A DNA stretch of 64,000 nucleotides from Kordia sp. (GCF_022447245.1 NZ_JAKVBC010000002.1:1-64000); one strand, 5' to 3'; shown: positions 18,895 through 28,235, numbered from the stretch's first letter. A program made the numbers and translations. Notes: generated from the sequence alone by a model not told the origin.

Positions 18895-19977
18895 TTATTG
18901 ATTCATAATCTTTTCTTGATGGTTAATTGACTCTTGGTGAATCGCTTTAAACATACGTAATACAAACTCTTCACTCAATTGATTTTGTTCTCCTTCTAGA
19001 ATCATTTTTCCTAGAATTTCATTCCAACGTCTGGTTTGTAAGATGGCAACGTTTTTATCTTTTTTCAAAGCTCCAATTTTGTCTGCCACTTTCATACGTT
19101 TCCCTAATATTTCTATTAATTGATGATCGATCACATCAATTTGTGTACGAAGTGTGTTTAACGCATTTCTATACGCAGCTTCGGTATCGGTTTCTTTTCT
19201 AATTCTCAAATCCTCCATGATGTCAACCAAACGGTTAGGAGTTATTTGTTGCTTAGCATCACTCCAAGCGTTGTCTGGATCAAAATGTGTTTCTACCATT
19301 AATCCGTCATAGCTTAAATCTAATGCTGTTTGGCAAAGATCAAAAATGATATCTCTGCGACCAGCAATATGTGATGGATCTAAGATTAATGGTAAATCTG
19401 GGAAACGATTTTGCAATTCAATTGGAATCTGCCATTCTGGATTGTTTCTGTAACGTGTTTTTTCATAGGTTGAAAATCCTCTGTGAATTACACCAAGTTT
19501 TTCAATATTAGCAGAATGCAAGCGTTCTACAGCTCCTAACCACAACGCTAAATCAGGGTTTACAGGGTTTTTAACTAATACAATTTTATCAGTACCATTT
19601 AAGGCATCTGCAATTTCTTGAACGATGAATGGACTTACTGTAGAGCGTGCTCCAATCCACAATACATCGATATCGTGCTCTAATGCTAAACGTACGTGTG
19701 TTGCATTGGCAACTTCGGTCGCTGTCAACATTCCTGTTTCTTCTTTGGCTTTTTGCAACCATTTTAGTCCTAAGGCACCAACTCCTTCAAAGTTTCCTGG
19801 ACGCGTACGTGGCTTCCAAATTCCGGCACGTAATACAGTAGCATCTGTGTCTTTAAGTTGATGTGCTATTTTTAATACTTGATCTTCTGCTTCTGCGCTG
19901 CATGGTCCTGCGATTACAATCGGGTGTTCTAATCCGAAGGCGTTTAACCAGTTTCTGAGTTCTTTTGTATTCTCCAT
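18895..19977 (-). CDS. aroG: Bifunctional DAHP synthase / chorismate mutase
   Basis: 360 residues. Residues 1-260 are a KDO8P-type DAHP synthase (IVIAGPCSAE, ATVLRAGIWKPRTRPG, LPLILDPSHIAGRR). Residues about 265-355 are an AroQ-type chorismate mutase helix bundle (LRTQIDVIDHQLIEILGKRMKVADKIG). It therefore performs both the first step of the shikimate pathway and the branch to prephenate. It is the last gene of the pheA-aminotransferase-tyrA-aroG operon. The fused mutase probably also serves as an allosteric sensor of aromatic end products, as known for such fusions. Confidence 0.93.
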   Translation of the reverse strand: MENTKELRNWLNAFGLEHPIVIAGPCSAEAEDQVLKIAHQLKDTDATVLRAGIWKPRTRPGNFEGVGALGLKWLQKAKEETGMLTATEVANATHVRLALEHDIDVLWIGARSTVSPFIVQEIADALNGTDKIVLVKNPVNPDLALWLGAVERLHSANIEKLGVIHRGFSTYEKTRYRNNPEWQIPIELQNRFPDLPLILDPSHIAGRRDIIFDLCQTALDLSYDGLMVETHFDPDNAWSDAKQQITPNRLVDIMEDLRIRKETDTEAAYRNALNTLRTQIDVIDHQLIEILGKRMKVADKIGALKKDKNVAILQTRRWNEILGKMILEGEQNQLSEEFVLRMFKAIHQESINHQEKIMNQ

Positions 19978-20117
19978 GATTATCTTTTTATTTTTTATGT
20001 CTTCTGTTGATGTCTCTATTTGTTTTTTTCACTTACGTGAGATTTGTTCTTTGTGTATATGTCTGTTCGTTTATTTGTTGATCTGTTTTTTTCTGTCTCA
20101 AAGAAATTCTCAAATCA

Positions 20118-20966
20118 TTATTCGATTCCTTTTAATATTTTTTTTAAGTGATTTGTATTTTCCATCTCTTTATAAATTCCTTCAAAATTGTCTTGCAGCA
20201 TCAGGCTTTTGAATTCCTGTAAATTGGCTATGTATTCATCAAGCGTTTCGATGACATTGGTTTTGTTTTGCTCAAATATTGGTGTCCACATGGTTGGCGA
20301 GCTTTTTGCCAAACGGACTGTGGAAGCAAATCCACTACCTGCTAAATCGAAAATATCGCGTTCGTTCTTTTCTTTTTCAATCACTGTTTTTCCTAACATA
20401 AACGAACTTATGTGCGACAAATGCGATACATACGCAATGTGCTTGTCATGCGATTTTGGATCCATATAGCGAATGCGCATTCCTAAGTTTTTAAACATCT
20501 CCAACGCTTTTTCTTGCAAGCTAAATGCTGTTTTTTCCACTTCGCAAATGATGTTAGTTTTTCCATCAAACAATTGTTTTACAGCAGCAGATGGTCCTGA
20601 AAATTCAGTTCCTGCAATTGGATGTGCTGCTAAAAAATTGCGCCGTTTTGGATGCGCTGCAATGCTATAACATATTTTTTCTTTTGTGGAACCTGCATCA
20701 ATTACCAGAGCGTCATCGTTTATGGTATCTAATACTTCCTGAATGATTTTTATAGAAGCATGTACAGGAATTGTGACAATGACAATATCAGCATTTTGCA
20801 CATTTTGAATTGTAGCTTTTTCATGAATTAACTGTCTTTGCAGTGCTTCTTCTAAATGTGCATCATTTACATCAATTCCATAGATCGTTGCTTCTGGATA
20901 TGTTGATTGAATATCCAGTGACATACTTCCGCCTATGAGTCCAATTCCTATGATGTATACGTTCAT
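20118..20966 (-). CDS. tyrA: Prephenate dehydrogenase
   Basis: 282 residues. It has an N-terminal Rossmann motif (GIGLIGGSMSLDI) and the conserved AAHPIAGTEFSGP segment with the catalytic His. It oxidatively decarboxylates prephenate to 4-hydroxyphenylpyruvate on the way to tyrosine. There is no ACT domain, so feedback control may lie in other operon enzymes or in the leader. It is 5 nt downstream of the aminotransferase gene. Confidence 0.93.
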   Translation of the reverse strand: MNVYIIGIGLIGGSMSLDIQSTYPEATIYGIDVNDAHLEEALQRQLIHEKATIQNVQNADIVIVTIPVHASIKIIQEVLDTINDDALVIDAGSTKEKICYSIAAHPKRRNFLAAHPIAGTEFSGPSAAVKQLFDGKTNIICEVEKTAFSLQEKALEMFKNLGMRIRYMDPKSHDKHIAYVSHLSHISSFMLGKTVIEKEKNERDIFDLAGSGFASTVRLAKSSPTMWTPIFEQNKTNVIETLDEYIANLQEFKSLMLQDNFEGIYKEMENTNHLKKILKGIE

Positions 20967-20971
20967 TTTAT

Positions 20972-22120
20972 TTATACTATTCTATTAATAACTTCTTTTA
21001 TTTTTTCTTCTGTTACACAAAGTGAAAATCGAACATATCCTTCGCCCTGTGTTCCAAATATACTTCCAGGAGTAATGAATACATCCTTTTCATATAATAG
21101 CTTGTCTACAAATGCTTCTGAAGTGAGTTGATTGTTTGCTGGTAGTTTTGCCCATACAAACATTCCTGCAGTTTCTGTGTCGAATTCACAATGTAATTTT
21201 GTTGCTAATTCCCATATAAGTTTACGACGTCTTTGGTATATTTTGTTGAGTTCAGAAAACCAATCTTTGGAACTTGCTAATGCTTGAATAGCTCCTTTTT
21301 GAATTCCATAAAACATTCCTGAATCCATATTACTTTTTACTTTGAGTACATGTTGAATATGTTCCGCTTTTCCCATGACCATTCCTGTACGCCAACCAGC
21401 CATATTGAATGATTTACTGAGCGAATTCAATTCTAATGCAACTTCTTTTGCACCATCAATACTAAGAATACTAATTGGTTCATCATTTAAAATAAAGCTA
21501 TACGGATTGTCGTTTACGATGAGAATTTGATGCTTTTTGGCAAATGCAATTAATTTTTCAAAAAATGTTTTTGTCGCCTTTGCTCCCGTTGGCATGTGTG
21601 GATAGTTAATCCACATGAGTTTCACCTTGCTTAAATCTTGTTGTTCTAACTCCTCTAAATTTGGCAACCAACCATCGTTTGCATCCAAATTATAATAGTT
21701 TGGAATGGCGCCTAGAAGTTTTGTAACAGACGTATAGGTCGGATAACTTGGATTGGCAATTAAGACCTCATCTCCTTCATCTAAGTATGCCATCGAAATG
21801 TGCATAATTCCTTCTTTGCTTCCCATAAGCGGCAATACTTCTGTATCGACATCAAGTGTGACGCTGTAATTTCTTTTATAAAAATCTGCAATGGCAGTTC
21901 GCAATCCTGGAATTCCTTGATAGCTTTGATATTTGTGTGCCATTTCATCGTGTAAACTTGCTTCCAAAGCAGCTACTACAACTGTTGGCGGTTGTAAATC
22001 GGGGCTTCCAATTCCGAGATTGATAATAGTTTTACCCGCAGCAACTAGACCACGAACTTCTCTTAGCTTTCGTGAGAAGTAGTATTCTTCTACGATATGT
22101 ATACGTTTTGCTGGAATCAT
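20972..22120 (-). CDS. Class I/II pyridoxal-phosphate aminotransferase
   Basis: 382 residues, fold type I. The PLP lysine lies in SLSKSFNMAGWRTG, and the GIGSPDLQPP and NPYSFIL motifs are typical. Given the operon, it most likely transaminates prephenate or the phenyl- and hydroxyphenylpyruvates. Its start overlaps the end of pheA by 4 bp (ATGA). Confidence 0.88.
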   Translation of the reverse strand: MIPAKRIHIVEEYYFSRKLREVRGLVAAGKTIINLGIGSPDLQPPTVVVAALEASLHDEMAHKYQSYQGIPGLRTAIADFYKRNYSVTLDVDTEVLPLMGSKEGIMHISMAYLDEGDEVLIANPSYPTYTSVTKLLGAIPNYYNLDANDGWLPNLEELEQQDLSKVKLMWINYPHMPTGAKATKTFFEKLIAFAKKHQILIVNDNPYSFILNDEPISILSIDGAKEVALELNSLSKSFNMAGWRTGMVMGKAEHIQHVLKVKSNMDSGMFYGIQKGAIQALASSKDWFSELNKIYQRRRKLIWELATKLHCEFDTETAGMFVWAKLPANNQLTSEAFVDKLLYEKDVFITPGSIFGTQGEGYVRFSLCVTEEKIKEVINRIV

Positions 22121-22947
22121 GCGGTTCGTTGATTTTTGTAGGTTCCTAATACTTTAAGACTTGTAGACATTATTTCTAATACAGAGATCGCTTTGGTATA
22201 ATCTTCATAATCATTAAAAGTAACATCTACAAAAAATGCATATTTCCAAGGCGTTTCAATAATAGGTAGTGATTGTATTTTGGTTAGATTCAGTTTGCAA
22301 TCGCTCATTACATTTAAAACGGTTGCTAAACTTCCTCTTTTGTGATCTAATTCGAGTCGTAACGAAGCTTTGTTTATTTGCGAAACATCTTCTATTGGTT
22401 TTTGCTTTTGCAGAATTACAAAACGTGTTTCATTGGTTTTGATCGTTTGAATTTCGGATGAAAGTACATTTAGCCCAAATAATTCCGCTGCTGTTTTTGT
22501 TGCTATTGCTGCAACACCTCGTTGTTGTTGTTCTTGAATTCTTCTTGCCACTGCAGCTGTATCTAAATCTTCTACCAATTTGATATGTGGATATTGCTTG
22601 AAAAATTCTTTGCATTGTAACAGCGCCATAGGATGCGAACATACTTCTATAATATCTTCAATAGCTTGATTGGGCAATGCCATTAAATGATGATGGATAT
22701 TTAAGTAGTATTCACCATTGATATGAATGTTATTTGCATCAATTAAGGCATAGTTTGGTATGATTGAACCTGCAATGGTATTCTCCAAAGCCATGATCGC
22801 ATAACTACTTTTTTCATGTGTTAAACTATGTACCAATTCATCAAAAGACAAGCACTCATCTAACAGTACTTGTTCTCCAAAATAAAGTTGTGCTACTTTA
22901 TGATGATTAGATCCTTGAACTCCTTGTATTGCAATTGTTTGTTCCAT
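22117..22947 (-). CDS. pheA: Prephenate dehydratase
   Basis: 276 residues. The catalytic dehydratase domain (about 1-180) is recognisable from IQGVQGSNHHKVAQLYF, ALENTIAGSI and the KTNETRFVIL threonine motif. A C-terminal ACT domain follows (about 195-270, with KRGSLATVLNVM), the usual phenylalanine sensor. It forms phenylpyruvate from prephenate. It is the first gene of the aromatic operon, about 170 nt downstream of a leader terminator. Confidence 0.94.
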   Translation of the reverse strand: MEQTIAIQGVQGSNHHKVAQLYFGEQVLLDECLSFDELVHSLTHEKSSYAIMALENTIAGSIIPNYALIDANNIHINGEYYLNIHHHLMALPNQAIEDIIEVCSHPMALLQCKEFFKQYPHIKLVEDLDTAAVARRIQEQQQRGVAAIATKTAAELFGLNVLSSEIQTIKTNETRFVILQKQKPIEDVSQINKASLRLELDHKRGSLATVLNVMSDCKLNLTKIQSLPIIETPWKYAFFVDVTFNDYEDYTKAISVLEIMSTSLKVLGTYKNQRTA

Positions 22948-23115
22948 TTATTATCGTTATGAATCAATAACTTATCTTGATTTTTTATTCTTTCTGAAAA
23001 GTAGTACAAATTCATTCAGATGCTGCTACTCTTTTTAGTAGTATGCTCATAAAGCACTGTTTTTGAATAAATTTCCATCTATTTTCAATTGTATCGTAAG
23101 ATTCAAGATGAGTAC

Positions 23116-23152
23116 AAAAAAAAAGTTCCGAATATGATTCGGAACTTTTTTT
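23116..23152 (-). terminator. Attenuator terminator of the aromatic operon
   Basis: AAAAAAAGTTCCGAAT and its complement make a long stem with a 3-5 nt loop, flanked by A9/T7 runs, so it works as an intrinsic terminator on the minus strand. It starts 23 nt after the stop of the aromatic leader peptide and about 170 nt before pheA. No gene lies upstream except the leader, so its purpose must be to stop the operon transcript early. Confidence 0.85.
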
Positions 23153-23174
23153 ATATGTTTGATACATTACTTAA

Positions 23175-23249
23175 CTATATAACATAGAGTTCCGACTTCT
23201 CTTTAAAGAAGTAAAAATATCCTTGCCAAAAATAGTTTGTATTGTACAT
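23175..23249 (-). CDS. Aromatic-rich leader peptide of the pheA operon
   Basis: 24 codons plus stop. The peptide begins MYNTNYFWQGYFYFF and contains ten aromatic residues (five Tyr, four Phe, one Trp), five of them in the run YFYFF. Such density by chance in a 24-residue ORF placed between a promoter-like site and a terminator is very unlikely. By analogy with pheL and trpL, stalling of the ribosome at these codons when Phe or Tyr is scarce would prevent terminator formation. The sequence evidence is direct; the mechanism is inferred. Confidence 0.8.
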   Translation of the reverse strand: MYNTNYFWQGYFYFFKEKSELYVI

Positions 23250-23270
23250 CGTTGTCTCTTATTTACTTAG

Positions 23271-23300
23271 CTAAAGTATAGATTAATTTTTATAATCAAA
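23271..23300 (-). promoter_or_regulatory. Putative promoter of the aromatic operon
   Basis: On the minus strand TTTG (23300-23297) precedes TACTTTAG (23278-23271) by 18 nt, close to the Bacteroidota consensus TTTG/TAnnTTTG with one mismatch. It lies about 25 nt upstream of the leader peptide start. Confidence 0.5.
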
Positions 23301-23431
23301 ATCGTTTTCCAATATTTTTTAAAGAAAAACGTTTTTTGCAATAAACCATCGTATTTTTTGTTTTTATTTAATATAAAATGGCAAAATACTGATAAAAATT
23401 TATGTAATTTTGATTCTCAAATTCTTGTAAT

Positions 23432-24328
23432 ATGTCTATTGTAGTTGAAAATATCACAAAAACGTACGGCGAACAAAAAGCGTTGAATTCGGTTTCTTTT
23501 CATGTTACTAAAGGAGAAATTGTTGGTTTTTTAGGTCCCAATGGAGCTGGAAAATCTACCATGATGAAGATTTTGACAACATATTTGAAAGCTACTTCTG
23601 GAAATGCTTCTGTAAATGAGTTTGACACCGAAACTGAAGCACGAAATGTACAAAAGAGTGTTGGATATCTTCCAGAGCATAATCCGTTGTATTTGGATAT
23701 GCATGTACGAGAGTATCTGGCTTTTAATGCAAATGTATACAAGGTTTCTAAATCGCGTATCAATGAAGTGATTGAAATGACAGGATTGTTACCTGAATCT
23801 AAGAAGAAGATTGGTGAACTATCTAAAGGATATCGTCAGCGTGTTGGTTTGGCAAATGCGTTACTACACGATCCGGAAGTATTGATTTTGGATGAACCTA
23901 CAACTGGACTTGACCCAAATCAATTGACAGAGATTCGAAATTTGATTACTTCTATCGGAAAAGAGAAAACTATTTTTCTATCTACACATATTATGCAAGA
24001 AGTGGAAGCGCTTTGCGATCGTGTGATTATTATTAATAAAGGAGAAATTGTCGCAGATACCACTTTAGCTAAACTTCAAAACAATCAAGAACAAGTAATT
24101 GAAGTAGAGTTTAACTACCGTGTTGAAGATGTGTTACTCCAACAAATTCCACATGTAACCAAGATTGTGAATACGCGTGATTTGATCTATGAAATTACAT
24201 TTAGTACAACAAAAGATATGCGTCCGGCAGTATTTGACTTTGCGCACGACCATCAATTAAAGACGTTACAAATTAATCAGAAGAATAAGAATTTGGAAAG
24301 TTTGTTTAGAGAGTTGACAGCTTCTTAG
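23432..24328 (+). CDS. gldA: Gliding motility ABC transporter ATP-binding subunit GldA
   Basis: 298 residues. It has Walker A (GPNGAGKST), signature (LSKGYRQRVGLANALL), Walker B (VLILDEPTTGLDP) and H-loop (STHIMQEVEAL). The length and the C-terminal region after the nucleotide-binding domain match GldA, which in flavobacteria works with GldF and GldG; these are not in the window. It is the only gene on the plus strand between the aromatic operon and the minus-strand block at 24.4-27 kb. Confidence 0.85.
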   Translation: MSIVVENITKTYGEQKALNSVSFHVTKGEIVGFLGPNGAGKSTMMKILTTYLKATSGNASVNEFDTETEARNVQKSVGYLPEHNPLYLDMHVREYLAFNANVYKVSKSRINEVIEMTGLLPESKKKIGELSKGYRQRVGLANALLHDPEVLILDEPTTGLDPNQLTEIRNLITSIGKEKTIFLSTHIMQEVEALCDRVIIINKGEIVADTTLAKLQNNQEQVIEVEFNYRVEDVLLQQIPHVTKIVNTRDLIYEITFSTTKDMRPAVFDFAHDHQLKTLQINQKNKNLESLFRELTAS

Positions 24329-24440
24329 ACATACTTTGCTTATTGATTGCTTCGCAACTAGATTCCTTGGACAGCTTTCGCCATTAGAATAATTTGTGTT
24401 TTGTCAATTTTTAAATTCGTATTTTGTTTATTTGACTAAA

Positions 24441-25187
24441 TCAATCTTGAAAGATTAGACTTCCTGTATAATGCGCTGTAAAATCTATTACTGGCGGACG
24501 ATTGACAGCAATAACATCTCCTGTGCCAAAAATTTCGCCTGAAAGTTCTTGTTGCGGATTTATGATGATATCATTACTTCCACGAGAAGAAATAATGACT
24601 TTTTCTGCATTAAAATCTGCCGCTTCTACTCTAGAATTTCCGCCTGGAAAGCTAATTATAAATTCGTCCGTACTCCCTGAAATAAATAGATTGGACAGAT
24701 TGTTGAATACTATCTTTAGTTCCTGATTTTGCAGTTGTAATCTAAAGTTTCCAGAAGCCGCACTTTCATTGGTAAAATTTTCGGAAATCAATTCTAAGTT
24801 TGGAAATGTCAAGATTCCTTCCGAACGTACTTCGAATTGCGTTTTGCTTAGAATTTCTGTGATGTTTGGCGCCGTTACATATATTGTGGTGATTCCGTAG
24901 TTTCGGAAATAATTACAATCATTATTATCTGATAAAAACAAGGTTTCACCAACTACTTTTGCCTCTACATCATTTAGAAGATTTGCTCCAGTTTCTATTG
25001 TTACTTCTTGGTTGACGCCTTCTTTTATGACTAATGTAATATCTTCTCCCACTTCTATTTTGGAAAAATCAGCAACCGTTATTGTTTCTGACATTATACT
25101 GCCTGAGGTTTGAAAACAATCGTTTGCATCTTCTTTATTACAAGAAATACACAAAACCGTTATAAGTAAGAAGTATATTTTTTTCAT
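24441..25187 (-). CDS. GIN-domain (DUF2807) lipoprotein
   Basis: 248 residues. The signal ends in a lipobox (VLCISC), so the mature protein would be a lipid-anchored periplasmic or surface protein. The rest is a beta-helix-like auto-transporter adhesin head (GIN) domain with repeated short strands (FSKIEVGEDITLVIKEG ... RLQLQNQELKIVFNNLSNLFISG). Function unknown; the family is abundant in Bacteroidota. Confidence 0.8.
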   Translation of the reverse strand: MKKIYFLLITVLCISCNKEDANDCFQTSGSIMSETITVADFSKIEVGEDITLVIKEGVNQEVTIETGANLLNDVEAKVVGETLFLSDNNDCNYFRNYGITTIYVTAPNITEILSKTQFEVRSEGILTFPNLELISENFTNESAASGNFRLQLQNQELKIVFNNLSNLFISGSTDEFIISFPGGNSRVEAADFNAEKVIISSRGSNDIIINPQQELSGEIFGTGDVIAVNRPPVIDFTAHYTGSLIFQD

Positions 25188-25205
25188 TCTTTATATCTTA
25201 ATGCT

Positions 25206-25759
25206 TTACCATTTTCGTTTCATTTTGTCTGCAGTCTTATTAAAGTTTAAAAAATAAATTACAGACACTATATGTTTGCTTACGTTTGGCATATCTTTAT
25301 TTGTTATGGCCATATTAAAAGCATAGGTCAATTTTAAATCTCCTGAAGCGAGTCCTATTTCTGGTCGTACACTAAACTATTGTTATGATTCATGTCAAAA
25401 TACCAAGGAAGACTCATTCCAAAATTAAAATAATAAACATTTGCCCAAACAGCTGCTTTTGGAGCAATTACATAATCTTTATTTATATAATGTTCCGTTG
25501 TTAATGAATATCCTAATCCTGCAACAATTGGTATTTTAGAATCTAAGTTTTCTTCCCATAGATATTGAAAATAACCAATTTCAAACATCGTTTCTCTTGC
25601 GCCATGAACACCAAATAAGATTCCTTCTAATTTTGGTTCGCTTCGGAAAAGTTTCCATATCGTAATCTTCTCCTGATCTTCAACTGACAGTGTTTGCGCC
25701 ATCCCAAACTAACACATTACCACTAATAGGAACGCGCCAAATACAACTCTTTTTTTCAT
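25206..25759 (-). pseudogene. Broken gene for a small outer membrane or secreted protein
   Basis: The ATG at 25759 begins a signal peptide (MKKRVVFGAFLLVVMC) interrupted by an in-frame TAG 16 codons in. The same frame continues (FGMAQTLSVEDQEKITIW ...) for about 115 codons with strand-like patterns, until a frame change near 25372. The following frame (RPEIGLASGDLKLTYAF ...) runs to TAA at 25208-25206. Two lesions, so it is probably a real pseudogene. The pattern is of a small beta-barrel. It shares the strand with the downstream GIN protein and the upstream deacylase-like gene. Confidence 0.6.
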
Positions 25760-25807
25760 CTTTTTGTTTTTTGATTGTTATCTTAAAAAGTTGCGAATAT
25801 TTTTTTG

Positions 25808-26920
25808 TTACAGTCGTATTCCTACACCAAATTCTACTGCTTCTGCTTTGGCTGCATGTGATTTGAGTGTTAAGGCTGCAAACCATTTTTTACCAAAGTA
25901 TCTTTTCATTCCTACACGAATATAGGTTTGTCCTTCAAAATCGACAGGATAATATACGTAATATCCAAGTTGCGTAATAACAGATAGTTTGTTGATAAAC
26001 AATTCATGCCCTACAAATACACCAACACGTTTATAGTCTTCATCACCTTTTACTTCTCCGTTTGGAAATGCTATAGATCTAAATCGAATCCATTCTTTTA
26101 AGAAATTGGAGAAAAACACTTCTGCTCCTAGTTGTACCGCGCTTTTTCTACTAAAGCGTTTATCTGCATACGCCGAAAGTACTGTAAAACCATATTGTCC
26201 ACTTCCTATCGCGTCACTTTCATTGACTCCGCCACGGAGAACAATATTGAATTTTATAGGTTCTTTAAAGTTTTGGGTGACTTCATTTTTTTGATATTCT
26301 ATCAATGATGTATCATCCAAATTATAATTGACTCCAACATTGAACGCTAATGTATTGATACTTGTGTTTGGCGCTTTTACATTGGCATTTGAATAATGTA
26401 TAAGCGATAATCCAGCTTGGACACCAAATCGTTTGAATAGATTTTCTTTTTTGTAGTTCAGCATCAAATACGTGCTACTCATCAATCGCGAACCAAAAGC
26501 AATGTTTCTAAAGTTGTCTACTTTGTCATACGGATTGCTTGTATATGCCAATCCCTGTCCGATACGCAACATTAAGTTTCTCTTGAAAAAGTAAAAGTTA
26601 TAATGCGCATACAAGGCAACATTTTTTCCTAAGAATTCATTTTTTAAATCTTGATAACTCAACGAAACTCCATAATCCGGATAGTTATAGAATTGTGACC
26701 AATCGTCATTCCCGAAGGTTTTTCGGTTGTAACTTACAATAACACCTTCTGGATCTCCTGTGATTAAATGTAAAATATCGTCATTGTGACGTGCGATGTT
26801 TCCACTAAAATAATTTACATCAATCGTAGCCGCTTTGGACGATTGTTGTTTTTGACCAGTGTTTTCTTGTGCAATACAAAAACACGAATAGAGGAATATG
26901 AGGAAAACTAACTTTTTCAT
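25808..26920 (-). CDS. PagL-like lipid A 3-O-deacylase (acyloxyacyl hydrolase) family barrel
   Basis: 370 residues from the ATG at 26920, which starts the signal peptide (KKLVFLIFLYSCFCIAQ); a longer in-frame extension has no signal. The barrel contains LSLIHYSNANV, with the H-x-S pair (His175, Ser177) expected of the PagL catalytic site. It is likely an outer membrane enzyme that removes an acyl chain from lipid A. The 370-residue length is greater than proteobacterial PagL but common in flavobacterial members. Substrate specificity is inferred. Confidence 0.65.
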   Translation of the reverse strand: MKKLVFLIFLYSCFCIAQENTGQKQQSSKAATIDVNYFSGNIARHNDDILHLITGDPEGVIVSYNRKTFGNDDWSQFYNYPDYGVSLSYQDLKNEFLGKNVALYAHYNFYFFKRNLMLRIGQGLAYTSNPYDKVDNFRNIAFGSRLMSSTYLMLNYKKENLFKRFGVQAGLSLIHYSNANVKAPNTSINTLAFNVGVNYNLDDTSLIEYQKNEVTQNFKEPIKFNIVLRGGVNESDAIGSGQYGFTVLSAYADKRFSRKSAVQLGAEVFFSNFLKEWIRFRSIAFPNGEVKGDEDYKRVGVFVGHELFINKLSVITQLGYYVYYPVDFEGQTYIRVGMKRYFGKKWFAALTLKSHAAKAEAVEFGVGIRL

Positions 26921-27103
26921 GCGTAAAGCAAATGTAGTTTTTATTTTAAATATCTGTTTATTTCTGCCCTTTTTCTTGATGAAAGACCACATTTATAGAT
27001 GAACCAATGTAAACTACTGCAACCACGTACTAGTTGTATTGGAAAACCTCTGTTGTAAGTAATTTTGTTTCTATAATTTTATTGGAACCAAAAAACCAAC
27101 CCC

Positions 27104-27298
27104 ATAAAAAATAAGTCAATTAAAAGATTGAAGCTACACAAAGCTTGTATTTCTAGACTGAATACTGATGCCATATCTGGCGGAACTGGTCAAAGTGCAT
27201 TACAATTTTGTGAATCTATTAATATCTGTGAAACGAGAGATTATACAAGATGTAATGGTGAATTTGGCTGTCAATTGTATTTGACTATTAACTGTTAG
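27104..27298 (+). pseudogene. Precursor peptide gene with the start codon changed to ATA
   Basis: The frame from 27104 is open for 64 codons and is plainly homologous to the next gene: leader KNKSIKRLKLHKACISRLN, then GG, then a core with C-x5-C-x7-C-x5-C (FCESINICETRDYTRCNGEF, GCQLY). The expected ATG reads ATA and no other start precedes the leader. ATA is a very poor initiator, so the gene is silent or weakly translated. It lies 32 nt before the next copy without a terminator between, so both would share a transcript. Confidence 0.7.
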
Positions 27299-27330
27299 TA
27301 AAAACGTACTATTTATTCATACCAGAAATC

Positions 27331-27522
27331 ATGAAAAAAAGATCTATTCACAAATTAAAATTAAAAAAAGCAGCTGTTTCTAATTTGAATACAAATGCTG
27401 CTACAGGAGGAACTTTTGGAAATACAGCCTTTTGCATTTCTGTAAACTTCTGCGAAACTATCGATTATACAGCATGTAATGGAGAATTTATATGTCAAAT
27501 ATACGATTCACCACAGCGTTAA
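27331..27522 (+). CDS. Cys-patterned ribosomal peptide precursor
   Basis: 63 residues. The leader (MKKRSIHKLKLKKAAVSNLN) is the Lys-rich type of Bacteroidota lanthipeptide-like precursors and ends in a Gly-Gly at residues 26-27. The core has FCISVNFCETIDYTACNGEF and ICQIYD, giving the spacing C-x5-C-x7-C-x5-C with Ser/Thr between. Cys could pair as disulfides or form thioethers with dehydrated Ser/Thr. No modification enzyme is near. It has no upstream element of its own, so it depends on the promoter of the preceding copy. Confidence 0.7.
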   Translation: MKKRSIHKLKLKKAAVSNLNTNAATGGTFGNTAFCISVNFCETIDYTACNGEFICQIYDSPQR

Positions 27523-27542
27523 TATATGATCAAAAAATATGT

Positions 27543-27573
27543 AAAAAAGGAACCATAATTGGTTCCTTTTTTT
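27543..27573 (+). terminator. Terminator after precursor copy 2
   Basis: AAAAAAGGAACC and GGTTCCTTTTTTT enclose a 6-nt loop, 21 nt past the stop. Confidence 0.85.
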
Positions 27574-27607
27574 ATTTTTCACCACTACCAAAAACACAAC
27601 TTACAGC

Positions 27608-27914
27608 AATCACGTAACGAAAGTATTGTAAAACCCGTACGATAATGCACTGCTTTTTAGTAGCTTTATATTAATCAAATACATAATTATGTAATTGAAT
27701 TTACAGCGGAAAAAAAATTATTCTAAATTTCTTGCTTTTGAAAGTTAGTTGAATTTTAATGTTTCTTGAAGCTTAAAATCTTTATCGAGCACAAATAGAA
27801 TATCCGCTACGCTGTAAAATAATTGTTCTTACGAACAATCAATAAAAACTGATTTCTAAAACAATCGATTTTATGTTTAGTTAAAAGAGGAATTTAAGGC
27901 ATTCCTCTTTTTTT
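27608..27914 (+). other. Decayed precursor cassette (element and terminator, no gene left)
   Basis: The 28-bp upstream element at 27608-27635 and a terminator of the array type at 27883-27914 (AAAAGAGGAAT/ATTCCTCTTTT) bracket a region with no surviving leader or Cys core. At the expected start position an ATG (27689) is followed at once by TAA. I infer a dead copy. Confidence 0.5.
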
Positions 27915-28078
27915 ATGGTCAAATGTTAAATACAGCGAACACGTACTTCTAGTAATGGAAAACCAATGTCATTTATAGGACGTTTTTGCTACCTTCGGAA
28001 CTACAAAAACCAACATCATTATAAAATCATTTACTTCAGCTTGAGTATGCCTAGCGTAAGAGTGAATTTGTAAATTCA

Positions 28079-28183
28079 GTTTACATATGCGAATCTGTTG
28101 ATATTTGCCAAACCATTTATGTTACTAGATATTATGGAAGTAGAAACTTCGGTTTGTTTGATCCGAGAACCGAATTATGCTAA
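28079..28183 (+). pseudogene. Remnant of a precursor core
   Basis: 35 codons ending in TAA retain VYICESVDICQT, then IYVTRYYGSRNF where intact copies have DYTRC and a fourth Cys. The third and fourth cysteines are therefore Tyr and Phe. The leader region 28021-28078 has stops and begins with ATA where ATG is expected. The upstream element (27937) and terminator (28206) are intact. Confidence 0.6.
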
Positions 28184-28205
28184 TATTTAGATTCAAGTAT
28201 GTATC

Positions 28206-28235
28206 AAAAGAGAGGAAATAACATTCCTCTCTTTT
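28206..28235 (+). terminator. Terminator of the remnant cassette
   Basis: AAAAGAGAGGAA pairs with TTCCTCTCTTTT across a short loop and continues T-rich. Confidence 0.75.
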
